A DNA stretch of 34,104 nucleotides from Microgenomates group bacterium GW2011_GWF2_46_18 (GCA_001002415.1 LCMB01000011.1:1-34104); one strand, 5' to 3'; shown: positions 17,766 to 27,332, counted from the stretch's first letter. Translations and numbers: made by a program. Notes: generated by a model from the letters alone, not told the origin.

Positions 17766-20750
17766 ATGAAAAAACTGTTGAGATGGCTAAGCTGGCGGAA
17801 GATAATTTTTTTACTGATCCTTGGAACTGTAATATTTCAAAATAGAATTGGTGTTAACGAGTATTTGTCGGGGTGGGATAACTTGCACCCAGAAATTAAC
17901 TTTAAGTTGGAAATAAGTAGGGGGTTGAGTGTTGTGTGGCAAGAATTTCGAGGTTTGGGTCACCTAGGTGGGATGGGTCATGTAGCTGATTTATCTAGGA
18001 CAATTCTGCTTTGGATAGTGAGTTTTGTAGTGCCTAGCAATTATTTGCGATGGGTGTGGCACATGGGGATGTTGGCACTCGGCCCGATAGGGATGTGGTA
18101 TTTGACAATGAAACTGTGGAAGTGGAGTGAATCGGCTAGTTTGGTTACTAGCGCTTTTTATCTACTTAATTTGGCGACTGTCCAGTATTTTTACACCCCT
18201 TACGAATCATTTAGTGGATTTTATGGATTTTTGCCGTGGCTAATTTCTATGTTTACGAGATATCTAAAAGAGGGGAACAGACGTGATTTACTCAAATTTT
18301 TGGGAGTTTCGATACTGGCTACGACGGCTTTTTATGTACAGACATTGTTTGTGGTTTATGTGCTAATACTGGGAATAATTTCTTTGACATATTTGAGTAC
18401 TAACTGGAAAAGAGTTTTGACTGGATGGACAGTTGTATTTATGGTAAATGCATTTTGGTTACTACCTGTTATGTATTTTGTGGTGAGTAATGCAGGTGTG
18501 GTAGGAATGTCAAAAATTAACAGCGTTGCCTCACCAGAAACTGCTCATATGAATGAAGCAATGGGTGGGTGGAGAGATGTATTGTCGATGCGTGGATTCT
18601 GGCTAGAATATCTTGAGTGGAAAGGTAATGGTTGGGGGAGACTACTGCAGGTTTGGCAAGGATGGGTGAGTGATAATATTGCCAGCTTACTGAATCTATT
18701 GGTAGCTGGGTTGAGTATTTTTGGGACCGTGATGGGGGTGATAAAAAAGCGGATAAGCTCGTGGGTTATATTGGTCTTTGGACTGACATATTTTATGTTG
18801 GCATCTAATAATCCTCCAATTGGATTTGTATATAGTTGGCTGATCGGAAAAGTCCCTTTTTTTGGAGAGATGTTTAGGTCGGTGTTTACTAAATGGTCAG
18901 CGGTGATGGCAATGGTACTGGCTATGGGTTTGGGCGTAATTGTGGAGGTTTTGGAAAGGAAAAAATTGGCAGTAAATATTTTGGCTGTTTTTATAATTGG
19001 AGTTTCTGGTTATATTGTGTGGCCAGTTTTCCAGGGAAGTTTAGTGTTTGATTCGATGAAGGTGGAATTCCCTGATGAATACAGACTGTTGTACCGATTC
19101 TTTGACAAAGAAAATAAGAGTGGACGAGTTGTATATTTACCTAGTGCTTGGATGTGGGGATGGCAGGTACATGATTGGGGGTATTCCGGGAGTGGATTTT
19201 TGTGGTATGGGATAGAACAACCAATATTAGACCGGGCTTTTGATGTGTGGAGCCCGTATAACGAGGGATTTTATAATGAGTTTAGTGATGCGCTGTATAG
19301 AGAAGAGACGGGGAGAGTGAGGAGGGTGCTAGATAAATACGATGTGGGATATGTACTACTGGATGAGAGTGTAATTGCGCCGGGGCAAGATGCGACAATA
19401 CTCAGGATAGAGGAAACGAAAAAAATTGCTGAGCAACTAGGGTGGAAACAGACATTCCGCGAAGGAGCTTTGACGGTGTGGGAGACCGGAGAAGAGACTG
19501 GTTTTGTAAGCACGCCAAGAGAATATACGTGGGTCGAGGCAGATACAGCCAAAGTGAGGAGGGATGTAGTGTATGAGGAAGTGGGGACGTATATTTCGGA
19601 AAACTCAGAAGACTCAGAAAACTCGGAGAGAGGAATAATTTTTCCTTTTGCAGGACTGATGAGGGAAGAGATCACGGGAGTAGAGTACCAGGATAATAGC
19701 CTACAGATTACCGCTAACAAAGTAGAACAAGGTCAAGAATTGGTGGTGCCGGGGTGGGAAGTGGGGCAAATTGTGCGGATTAATTATCAGGACGAAGTGC
19801 CACTGCCAGCGTACAAAGTAAACGACTTAGATGGTCCAGTATTTAGGGGGAAGGAGAAACCAGAAGAGGGGAAAAACTATATTGTGGCGAGGGTGAGTGA
19901 GAATGAGGAGTGGAGTGAGTACAGACAAGATTTTAGATTCCAGATGTTAGATTCCAGGGTAATAGTGGAGGTTGGGGGAGAGCCATTTGTGTATGATTTT
20001 GGGAGGAGTGGGCAGGGAACTATCGGAAATTGTGATGTCCTAAGCCGGGGGATGGCAGAGAAGAGCGGGAATGTGTACATAGCGGACGAAAGAGGAGCTG
20101 TGTGTGATTATGTGGTCATGAGTGAGCTGGATCCGCGCCTCCCGTATTTGATGAGAGTGAGAGGGGAGAACATTGAGGGGAGAAGCGTCAAGTTTTTCCT
20201 GTGGAATACGGGATCAAAAAGAAATGATTTGGAGTATTTGTTAGGGAAGAGTGAGTTTGATCAGGCCTTTACCATGCTGCCTTGGAGCTGGGACGGGTTT
20301 TATACCCTAAATATTGAGACGCGGAGTTTTGGACAAAGGACAGAAAATATTGTGGAACCAGTAGAGGTGAGATGGTTGCCACTATCGCAGATAGCAGGAA
20401 CAAAACTGATAACTAATCAAACACTTGATAATAATCTCAGAATAATAGAGGTAAGTAAGACGGGGACGTGGTTGTACAAAGTAAAAGTAGAGGGGCAGGG
20501 ACTAATCAAGTTATCTCAGGGATATGATGCGGGATGGGTGGCAATAAAAACTGAAAACTCAAAGTTCAAAGTGCAAAAGTTTAGCCACGTAAAAGTTGAT
20601 GGCTGGGCGAATGGATGGGAAATAAACTCAAAACTCAAAAATCAAAACTCAGAAGTAATAATTTTTTACTGGCCACAGTTACTCGAATATGTTGGCTTGA
20701 TCGTATTGGTGGGAACGGGTTTGGGTTTGCTCTTGAAGAAACGTGGTTGA
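17766..20750 (+). CDS. Large polytopic membrane protein, possibly GT-C/YfhO-like, with a long C-terminal soluble region
   Basis: 994 aa; many TM segments in the first ~430 residues, soluble region, C-terminal TM (LLEYVGLIVLVGTGLGLLLKK). Confidence 0.7.
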   Translation: MKKLLRWLSWRKIIFLLILGTVIFQNRIGVNEYLSGWDNLHPEINFKLEISRGLSVVWQEFRGLGHLGGMGHVADLSRTILLWIVSFVVPSNYLRWVWHMGMLALGPIGMWYLTMKLWKWSESASLVTSAFYLLNLATVQYFYTPYESFSGFYGFLPWLISMFTRYLKEGNRRDLLKFLGVSILATTAFYVQTLFVVYVLILGIISLTYLSTNWKRVLTGWTVVFMVNAFWLLPVMYFVVSNAGVVGMSKINSVASPETAHMNEAMGGWRDVLSMRGFWLEYLEWKGNGWGRLLQVWQGWVSDNIASLLNLLVAGLSIFGTVMGVIKKRISSWVILVFGLTYFMLASNNPPIGFVYSWLIGKVPFFGEMFRSVFTKWSAVMAMVLAMGLGVIVEVLERKKLAVNILAVFIIGVSGYIVWPVFQGSLVFDSMKVEFPDEYRLLYRFFDKENKSGRVVYLPSAWMWGWQVHDWGYSGSGFLWYGIEQPILDRAFDVWSPYNEGFYNEFSDALYREETGRVRRVLDKYDVGYVLLDESVIAPGQDATILRIEETKKIAEQLGWKQTFREGALTVWETGEETGFVSTPREYTWVEADTAKVRRDVVYEEVGTYISENSEDSENSERGIIFPFAGLMREEITGVEYQDNSLQITANKVEQGQELVVPGWEVGQIVRINYQDEVPLPAYKVNDLDGPVFRGKEKPEEGKNYIVARVSENEEWSEYRQDFRFQMLDSRVIVEVGGEPFVYDFGRSGQGTIGNCDVLSRGMAEKSGNVYIADERGAVCDYVVMSELDPRLPYLMRVRGENIEGRSVKFFLWNTGSKRNDLEYLLGKSEFDQAFTMLPWSWDGFYTLNIETRSFGQRTENIVEPVEVRWLPLSQIAGTKLITNQTLDNNLRIIEVSKTGTWLYKVKVEGQGLIKLSQGYDAGWVAIKTENSKFKVQKFSHVKVDGWANGWEINSKLKNQNSEVIIFYWPQLLEYVGLIVLVGTGLGLLLKKRG

Positions 20751-20804
20751 ATGTTCCGACGTACGATATTATAAAAAACTAAAACTGAGTAGGTGTGATT
20801 ATTT

Positions 20805-21617
20805 TTGAGAGGTTGTGGGGGAGTGATAAAGCTCGGTATAGTGGATAAGTATGAGTTTGGTGGCAGAATTTTTGGGGAATTTGAGCATGAGTTATATAAG
20901 ATTGGCAGGTTGCCGACACTAGAGGCAAAATCAGCGGCGTTGAGGGGTAGGTTGGACTTGGCAGTGAGCGCACTGGTTACTTGGGATGATTTACAGCGCG
21001 AATTGAGAGAAATACCTGGATTGGGAGATATTCAATCGTTAATTAATGATGAGCTAAGGGAAGTGAAAGAGAAGGAACCATTGGAACATGAGCTAGTTTT
21101 GTTAAAAGATAAACATTTACCTTGGTATGAACGAGAACGAGCGAAGGACTATTGGAATGTGGCAAATGAGATGGCAGATGTACTCGTATTTGTAGTTGGC
21201 AAAATGAGGCGGTCTTGCCCGAACGATCCTAATAGTGAGGAAGTGATGGCAGCTTTGATGGGACGCTCGGAATATATTGATAAACCACTCATTAATGAAA
21301 TGATCGCGAGAACGGCGGCATTGGGAATGGATTTGGCAGAAATAATGATCTTAAAAACGGAAGTAAATTTTCAGCACCGGGATTCGGGTTTACTACCCTG
21401 GGTGAGAGGAGATGGGTTTATGAAGGAGATCCGCCGCTCGATCGGCAATGCGGATAGCCAGATTCCTCATTTGGCTCAAGGGTTTTTGGGCGAGACAGTG
21501 TTGACGAGATTGCAGGCTCCTAAATTGATGAGTGGGGAAAGAGTTGACCTATCTAATTTGAAAAATATTTTTGCTCACGAATTACTTAATCGAGCAAGTA
21601 TGTTTGTTGTCAATTAG
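20805..21617 (+). CDS. Protein with MazG-like all-alpha NTP pyrophosphohydrolase signature (tentative); start could be GTG 20823
   Basis: Acidic helix pair LINDELREVKEKEPLEHEL ... WNVANEMADVLVFVVGKM resembles the MazG ExxE...ExxD layout. Confidence 0.5.
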   Translation: MRGCGGVIKLGIVDKYEFGGRIFGEFEHELYKIGRLPTLEAKSAALRGRLDLAVSALVTWDDLQRELREIPGLGDIQSLINDELREVKEKEPLEHELVLLKDKHLPWYERERAKDYWNVANEMADVLVFVVGKMRRSCPNDPNSEEVMAALMGRSEYIDKPLINEMIARTAALGMDLAEIMILKTEVNFQHRDSGLLPWVRGDGFMKEIRRSIGNADSQIPHLAQGFLGETVLTRLQAPKLMSGERVDLSNLKNIFAHELLNRASMFVVN

Positions 21618-21622
21618 CAAAT

Positions 21623-22312
21623 ATGGGAAAAAATAATCACTTAGTATACCCACGGGTGAGGCAAAAGCAGGAGGGAATTCGCATTGAGGTGATGGCAGAC
21701 TCGATGAGAGTCGGGAAGACCACGGCAGTCAAAGTAATCGGGGAAGGATTGAGAAAACGGGGACATAGGGTTTTGGAAAGTTATGAGGATTGGCAGCACA
21801 ATCCGTACTTGAAAGAAAGTTATGCCGACCCAGAGAAGAATTTTTTGGAATCACAAAAATGGTTTGTCCAGCGAAAATGGGAGCAGGTAAGCAAAAAGGT
21901 TGATGCTAAAGTGCTGATTCAAGATGTATCCCCGGAAATGGATTTTTGTTATGCCGAGACTAATCGAAGGCTTGGGAGAATGAGCGAAGCACATTTTGGG
22001 GAATACGAGCATTTTTTCCGGCAACTAGATTGGAAGGTAGCTCCGGCTCCTGACTTATTAGTTTATTTGGCAGTAGGGGATGAAGAGTTGATCCGTCGAG
22101 CGCATGAGTCACGGCGAGAGTTTGAGACGGTAGATCCAACTTATTTTTTGATGATGAAACAAGTTAATCGGGAGTGGCTGGCGGGAGCTACGGTTCACCC
22201 AGATTATAATGTGTTGGTGGTGGAGACGGATAAGCTGGATTTTGCGCATGAGGAGAAGGCTCGAACAAAGTTGGTCGAGATGGTCGCAAAGAACTTGAAA
22301 ATTGTTAATTAA
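21623..22312 (+). CDS. Deoxynucleoside kinase-like P-loop protein
   Basis: IRIEVMADSMRVGKTTAVKVIGEGLRKRGHRV; ...PAPDLLVYLAVGDEELIRRAHESRREFE. Confidence 0.65.
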   Translation: MGKNNHLVYPRVRQKQEGIRIEVMADSMRVGKTTAVKVIGEGLRKRGHRVLESYEDWQHNPYLKESYADPEKNFLESQKWFVQRKWEQVSKKVDAKVLIQDVSPEMDFCYAETNRRLGRMSEAHFGEYEHFFRQLDWKVAPAPDLLVYLAVGDEELIRRAHESRREFETVDPTYFLMMKQVNREWLAGATVHPDYNVLVVETDKLDFAHEEKARTKLVEMVAKNLKIVN

Positions 22313-22329
22313 TATCCTATAATCTTGGG

Positions 22330-22632
22330 ATGTCGAAAAAGGAAGGTCCTTCGCTGTTGGGTTCGGATCAGCAAGAGGGTTATTTTAACCGTGAGTCACC
22401 TCCCGGGCTGTTTAATTGTGAAGTTAAAGGACATAAGCATGATGCTGAGGCTTTTATAGAAGTTTGGACTTTTGAGGGAACAGAATTTATTCCGACTTGT
22501 ATAAGTGGAGCTAGTGGGGTAATTAAAATATTACAGGATGAGATGAAAAGTGGACATGGTGTACGTTGGGTGAATGAGACTCTAGTAATGGTTGCAAGCG
22601 GGATGATTAATGGAACATTAAGCAGTAGATAA
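22330..22632 (+). CDS. Hypothetical protein, 100 aa
   Basis: ATG 6 nt after TATAAT; intact ORF in collinear cluster. Confidence 0.6.
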   Translation: MSKKEGPSLLGSDQQEGYFNRESPPGLFNCEVKGHKHDAEAFIEVWTFEGTEFIPTCISGASGVIKILQDEMKSGHGVRWVNETLVMVASGMINGTLSSR

Positions 22633-22635
22633 TAT

Positions 22636-23184
22636 ATGAGCCTAGAGCAGATAAAATCGATCGCAATTGCGGGAGAAGCGGGTAGCGGGAAAACGACGAT
22701 TGCACGTGAGTTGGGTAGTAAGTTGGGATGGGAGGTGTTTGGAGCGGGAGAGTTATACCGAATATGGTGTGAGCGGAATGGGATGAGCAGTTATGGGGCG
22801 GAATTAGCGGGTGACAGTGTCCACGATGGAATTGACCAAATGATGATAGAAGAAATGAAGAAGGGGAGAACGATTGAGGAAGGGAGGGTGGCGGGGTTGG
22901 TGGCAGTCGTAAATAATTTGCCGGGAGTGTTAAAGGTTTTATTGGTGTGTAGCGCGGAAGAGAGAGTTCGAAGGATATTTGCACGGGACCCTGAATTATA
23001 TAAAGATCTAGCTGAGGCGCGGTATGTTACTAATGAACGAGAAGCGAGTAATTTGCGAGTGTTTACAGATCGTTATGGGGGGAGGTCATATCTAAATCGC
23101 TTGTTGTACGACATGACAGTGGATACAAAGAGATTTAGTGTGGAAGAGACGACCAGGTTAATTATGAACAGGGTGACTAATTAG
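22636..23184 (+). CDS. Cytidylate kinase-like / AAA P-loop NMP kinase
   Basis: IAIAGEAGSGKTTIARELGSKLGWEVFGAGELYR; NREASNLRVFTDRYG. Confidence 0.75.
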   Translation: MSLEQIKSIAIAGEAGSGKTTIARELGSKLGWEVFGAGELYRIWCERNGMSSYGAELAGDSVHDGIDQMMIEEMKKGRTIEEGRVAGLVAVVNNLPGVLKVLLVCSAEERVRRIFARDPELYKDLAEARYVTNEREASNLRVFTDRYGGRSYLNRLLYDMTVDTKRFSVEETTRLIMNRVTN

Positions 23185-24388
23185 AGGGTGAAAGCGTAGC
23201 AATAATTTTCTTCGCAACTTCGAGCATGTCTTTTTCGGTGTAGCCGCGGGTAGTAACAGCCGGGGTGCCGAGACGGAGACCTGAGGGGTTCCAGGGTTTG
23301 CCGGTTTCCCCGGGCACGGTATTTTTGTTGGTAATGATCCCAACTTTTTCAAGAGCGAGAGCAGCGTCTTTGCCGGAAATACCTTTGTTGCGCAAATCCA
23401 GAAGGATCAGGTGTTTATCGGTGCCGCCGGAGACGACATGGAAGCCGGCCTTTTTAAGTTCAGCAGCTAGAACCTGGGCGTTTTTCACTACCTGCTGAGC
23501 ATAGGTTTTAAATTCGGGCTGCAAGGCTTCGTGGAGAGCCACGCCAATCCCGGCAATACTGTGGTTTTGGGGTCCACCCTGGAGGGCGGGAAAGACAGCA
23601 AAATCGATTTTCTCGGCAACGCTGTCACCCAAAAGTTTTTTGCTGGCGAAGATCATCGCGCCGATCGGGCCGCGAAGCGTCTTCCTTGTAGTCATAGTGA
23701 CAACATGGGCGTGGGGGAAGGGAGAAGTGTTGGCTCCACCGGCAATTAAGCCCGCCTCGTGGGCGACATCAGCCATGTAGATAGCTCCGACTGAGTCGGC
23801 AATCTCGCGCATCTTGGCATAATCGATTTCGCGAGGATAGGCGGTGCCACCACTAATTAAGATTTGGGGCTTAACCTGAGCGGCAATTTTGGCAATCTGC
23901 GCATAATCAAAAACTTCGGTCTGGGGGTCGACATTGTAGAAGTAGGTATCATAGATTTTGGAAGTGAAACTAATGGGTTTGCCATCCGGCAATTTCCAGC
24001 CGTGGGTGAGATGACCACCGTCATAGAGGGACATGGCAAGCATACGGTCGCCGGGGGATAAAAGTGCGGCATAGACGGCAAAATTGGCTATACTCCCGGT
24101 CACTGGCTGGACGTTGACATGCCAATCCTTTGAATCGAGGCCAAAAACTTGGAGGGCGCGTTGTTCCACGAGGGATTCAATTGCGTCGATGTTGCCGTTA
24201 CCTTGGTAGTAACGTTTGCCGGGCTGGCCTTCGCTGTATTTGTTCATGAGAACACTGCCGACGGCCTCTTTGACTGCTTCGCTGACAATATTTTCGCTGG
24301 GGATCATGGCTAGTTCGTCGGTTTGACGCTTCTCTTCGGCTTGGATCAGGGCATAGATCTCGGGATCGGTTTGTTGTAGTTTGGACAT
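23177..24388 (-). CDS. glyA: Serine hydroxymethyltransferase
   Basis: AMIPSENIVS, NKYSEGQPGKRYYQGNGNID, NVQPVTGSIANFAVY, DVAHEAGLIAGG, TTRKTLRGPIGAMIF, GLRLGTPAVTTRG. Confidence 0.94.
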   Translation of the reverse strand: MSKLQQTDPEIYALIQAEEKRQTDELAMIPSENIVSEAVKEAVGSVLMNKYSEGQPGKRYYQGNGNIDAIESLVEQRALQVFGLDSKDWHVNVQPVTGSIANFAVYAALLSPGDRMLAMSLYDGGHLTHGWKLPDGKPISFTSKIYDTYFYNVDPQTEVFDYAQIAKIAAQVKPQILISGGTAYPREIDYAKMREIADSVGAIYMADVAHEAGLIAGGANTSPFPHAHVVTMTTRKTLRGPIGAMIFASKKLLGDSVAEKIDFAVFPALQGGPQNHSIAGIGVALHEALQPEFKTYAQQVVKNAQVLAAELKKAGFHVVSGGTDKHLILLDLRNKGISGKDAALALEKVGIITNKNTVPGETGKPWNPSGLRLGTPAVTTRGYTEKDMLEVAKKIIATLSPSN

Positions 24389-24420
24389 GGGTACATTATA
24401 GCTTATGGTTTACTGGCAGT

Positions 24421-24437
24421 CGCACGAAATTTGTGCG
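24421..24437. promoter_or_regulatory. Operator-like near-palindrome between divergent glyA and HD-protein promoters
   Basis: CGCAC(g)AAATTTGTGCG: perfect 16-bp palindrome apart from one extra G. Confidence 0.5.
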
Positions 24438-24481
24438 CCTACCATAAATACACTGTTTGGTGTGTCCTGTAGAATGAGGGG

Positions 24482-25567
24482 GTGATAAATCAGTCGGTAC
24501 CCAAATGGAATATAGATATTCACTCTCCCTTTCTTGGTAGTGACGAGATGAGAAGGGCAGACGGAGTGGGTTTGTGGGAGTACTTTCATTCGGCGGGGAT
24601 CGAGTACCAAAAGGACGATTTCCCGTTTTTGACTAATCATCGCGTGCCGAAGGTAAAACAATTGTTTGATTTTGGGGAATACTTACATTTGTCAGGCAAA
24701 GGGGAGTCACTGGCGTATTTGTATCGGGGGCTAGGGAAAACGTGGAATTATGTGGGTCCCGTGCTTGACCTGGAGTTGCCACACGGATTTAATGATCATA
24801 CCGATAGGCATACTCTGTGGGTGACGGGAACGGCCATCGAACTATTAGCTAGAGCGGGGAAGAGCTATGGGAACAAAGGAGGATGGTACGAGAGTAAAAG
24901 TGAGAACTTATTAACTTTGGTCGGGATGACCCATGATTTGGGGAATTTGTGCGATCGAAAAGAGCATTCCATGTACTCGGCTTGGCTACTTACGCGGCTA
25001 TTTGCTAATACAAAATTGCACGAAGCGGAATGGAGAGCTGTTTTGTACACAATTCTCTTTCACGAAGAGCCAATGCTAGCGGATTTAGGGGTAAACTTGG
25101 GGGCAGGGATACCGTTGCAGTGGGCACTGGTTGCAGCAGATAAGATGCATGTCGGACGGGATAGGATTGGGGATCGCTCGTATGCGAGCGGGATTGCTAA
25201 CAATGCTTTGGAAGAAGATGTCCATATCTTACTCAATGCGCTAATCGTGCGAAGCTCCTGGGCGATGGCGCCAAAGGCTCTAGAGTGGCAGTTGGATTTT
25301 GAGGTTGAACAGTTGGAAGAGAAATTCGGTAGTTTTACGAAGGGGGACGGGAAGATTTGGGTGCCGGAGAGTTTTCATGCAGAGTATAAACAAGGCAGTA
25401 GTTATCGGGAGATTTTTACCAAGATGTTTCTGGAGATTTATGAAGCCAGAATGCGGATGGCGGCGATGAGTATTTTCCTGCTTTTCCCCCAAGTGGAGCG
25501 GTTTGTGGTCAAGCTGATAGATCGCAAGTATGCCGAGAGTGAGGTAATTTGCCAGGTAGTTAAATAA
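24482..25567 (+). CDS. HD-domain phosphohydrolase-like protein
   Basis: NDHTDRHTLWVTGTAIEL...LVGMTHDLGNLCDRKEHSMYSAWLL; GTG start 6 nt after TAGAAT. Confidence 0.7.
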   Translation: MINQSVPKWNIDIHSPFLGSDEMRRADGVGLWEYFHSAGIEYQKDDFPFLTNHRVPKVKQLFDFGEYLHLSGKGESLAYLYRGLGKTWNYVGPVLDLELPHGFNDHTDRHTLWVTGTAIELLARAGKSYGNKGGWYESKSENLLTLVGMTHDLGNLCDRKEHSMYSAWLLTRLFANTKLHEAEWRAVLYTILFHEEPMLADLGVNLGAGIPLQWALVAADKMHVGRDRIGDRSYASGIANNALEEDVHILLNALIVRSSWAMAPKALEWQLDFEVEQLEEKFGSFTKGDGKIWVPESFHAEYKQGSSYREIFTKMFLEIYEARMRMAAMSIFLLFPQVERFVVKLIDRKYAESEVICQVVK

Positions 25568-25587
25568 ACACGGTATAATCCGTAGGT

Positions 25588-26388
25588 ATGTTATTTGATG
25601 GTAAAAGATTTGCAGTTGAGATAGAGGAGCAGATTCGGCAAAGAGTTTCTGAGATGGAGACAAAACCCAAAATCGTGAGTGTGTTGGTGGGGAGTGACCC
25701 GGCAAGCGAGCTATATACGCGGCTCAAAAGTGAGGCGGCCAAACGGGTAGGAGTGGAGTTTGAGGTGGTAAGGTTGGACACAGGAATTGGGAAAGAGGAA
25801 TTAGAAAAGAGGGTACGAGAAATTGGAGAATACACGGAGGTAACGGGTCTAATGGTACAACTACCGATTCCAGGTTTAAAGGAAAACGAAGTACGGGAAG
25901 TATTGGCGGCTATCCCCCTGACCAAAGATGTAGATGGACTGCGGAGTGAAGAATCGGGGATTATGCCGGCCACGGTGAGAGCAATTATTAGCATCATGGA
26001 GAGTGTGGCGGATGACCGACTGTGGCAAAGGGAAATTGTGGTGGTGGGGGGGACGGGAGCGGTGGGAAAATCATTGATCGCCTGGTTAAGCAAGAAACAT
26101 GAAGTAACAGCAGTGGCAGTGAACAGCCAGACCAAGGATTTGGCGGGTGATCTGGCACAGGCTGATACAGTGATTAGCTGTGTGGGGAAACCTGGGCTAA
26201 TTACGGGGGAGATGGTACGATCAGGGATTGTGGCGATAGATGTAGGGGCGCCACAGGGAGATATGACCAAAGAAGTGTATGCGAAAGCGAGGGTGGCGGT
26301 GCCGGTACCAAATGGGGTAGGGCCTGTTACAATAGCTTGTTTGATGGAGAATCTAGGGGATATTTATGTCAGAAAAAGTAAGATATGA
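25588..26388 (+). CDS. folD: Bifunctional methylenetetrahydrofolate dehydrogenase/cyclohydrolase
   Basis: VLVGSDPASELYTRLK, TGLMVQLPIPG, TKDVDGL, TVISCVGKPGLI, PVPNGVGPVTIACLMEN. Confidence 0.93.
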   Translation: MLFDGKRFAVEIEEQIRQRVSEMETKPKIVSVLVGSDPASELYTRLKSEAAKRVGVEFEVVRLDTGIGKEELEKRVREIGEYTEVTGLMVQLPIPGLKENEVREVLAAIPLTKDVDGLRSEESGIMPATVRAIISIMESVADDRLWQREIVVVGGTGAVGKSLIAWLSKKHEVTAVAVNSQTKDLAGDLAQADTVISCVGKPGLITGEMVRSGIVAIDVGAPQGDMTKEVYAKARVAVPVPNGVGPVTIACLMENLGDIYVRKSKI

Positions 26389-26557
26389 TTGGACGCCATT
26401 GCCGCCTGACGCAATCCAAATTATTCCTGGTTGGATGAGAAGAGCGATTGAGTCAAGGGGGGTATCTCCAGGAACACCCGAGTATGATCAGTTAATTGAA
26501 GAACTTTTAAAACCACCAGAGCTTGGTGAGCGGGAGAAGTTTGAGCCCCATGAATAG
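26366..26557 (+). CDS. Small hypothetical protein, 63 aa, overlapping folD 3' end
   Basis: MSEKVRYDWTPLPPDAIQIIPGWMRRAIESRGVSPGTPEYDQLIEELLKPP... Confidence 0.55.
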   Translation: MSEKVRYDWTPLPPDAIQIIPGWMRRAIESRGVSPGTPEYDQLIEELLKPPELGEREKFEPHE

Positions 26558-26593
26558 GGTTTGTGATATAATTCCAGAGTTACAAAATTTACA

Positions 26594-26627
26594 TCTAGGG
26601 GAGACCTCCTGATTTCAGGCCCCTGGA
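26594..26627 (+). promoter_or_regulatory. Stem-loop in rpsB 5' leader
   Basis: TCTAGGGG (26594-601)/CCCCTGGA (26620-27) enclosing CCTG-ATTT-CAGG; TATAAT at ~26572. Confidence 0.6.
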
Positions 26628-26645
26628 GAAGTTTAAGGAGGCAAA

Positions 26646-27332
26646 GTGAGTGAATCAACCAATCTTCCTGAGTTAAAGGACATGTTAGAAACCGGAATGC
26701 ATTTTGGGCATTCGGTGAAGAGACGTAACCCACGAATGGATAAATATGTGTATGCCATCAAAAATGGAGTACAGATTTTTGACTTGGTGAAAACCAGAGA
26801 GAAGTTGGGAGAGGCTTGTGAGTATTTGACCGAAGCAATTGCTAAGGGTGGGCAGATTTTGCTGGTTGGAACCAAAGGCCAGGCTGCACCGACCATTAAA
26901 GCCGAGGCTGAGCGATTGGGGGTTCCTTACATCGCCAACCGGTGGGTGGGTGGCTTGTTTACCAACTGGGAACAAATCAAAAATCGAATTGCTGATTACA
27001 AGAAATACACCAAAAAAGAGCAAGTGATTTTGAAACGGGAGATGGATAGACTGGAACGGATGTATGGGGGAGTAGTACTGCTCACCAAACTGCCTGACTT
27101 GGTCTTTATCGTGGATCCGATCCGCGAGAATACTGCGATGGCAGAGTCAATTGCCAAGGAAATCCCAATTGTCGCAATTTGCGATACCAACTGTGATCCG
27201 ACTTTTATTACCAAAGTAATTCCTGCCAATGACGATGCTTTGAAAGCTGTGGTCATGCTCCTTGAATCAGTGTCAAAAGCCATCGAAAAAGGACTCAAGT
27301 TGGCCAAGGACCAAGCAAAGGGGAAAGTATGA
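26646..27332 (+). CDS. rpsB: 30S ribosomal protein S2
   Basis: GTG start with aaggaggcaaa [45 protein letters not shown]. Confidence 0.97.
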   Translation: MSESTNLPELKDMLETGMHFGHSVKRRNPRMDKYVYAIKNGVQIFDLVKTREKLGEACEYLTEAIAKGGQILLVGTKGQAAPTIKAEAERLGVPYIANRWVGGLFTNWEQIKNRIADYKKYTKKEQVILKREMDRLERMYGGVVLLTKLPDLVFIVDPIRENTAMAESIAKEIPIVAICDTNCDPTFITKVIPANDDALKAVVMLLESVSKAIEKGLKLAKDQAKGKV

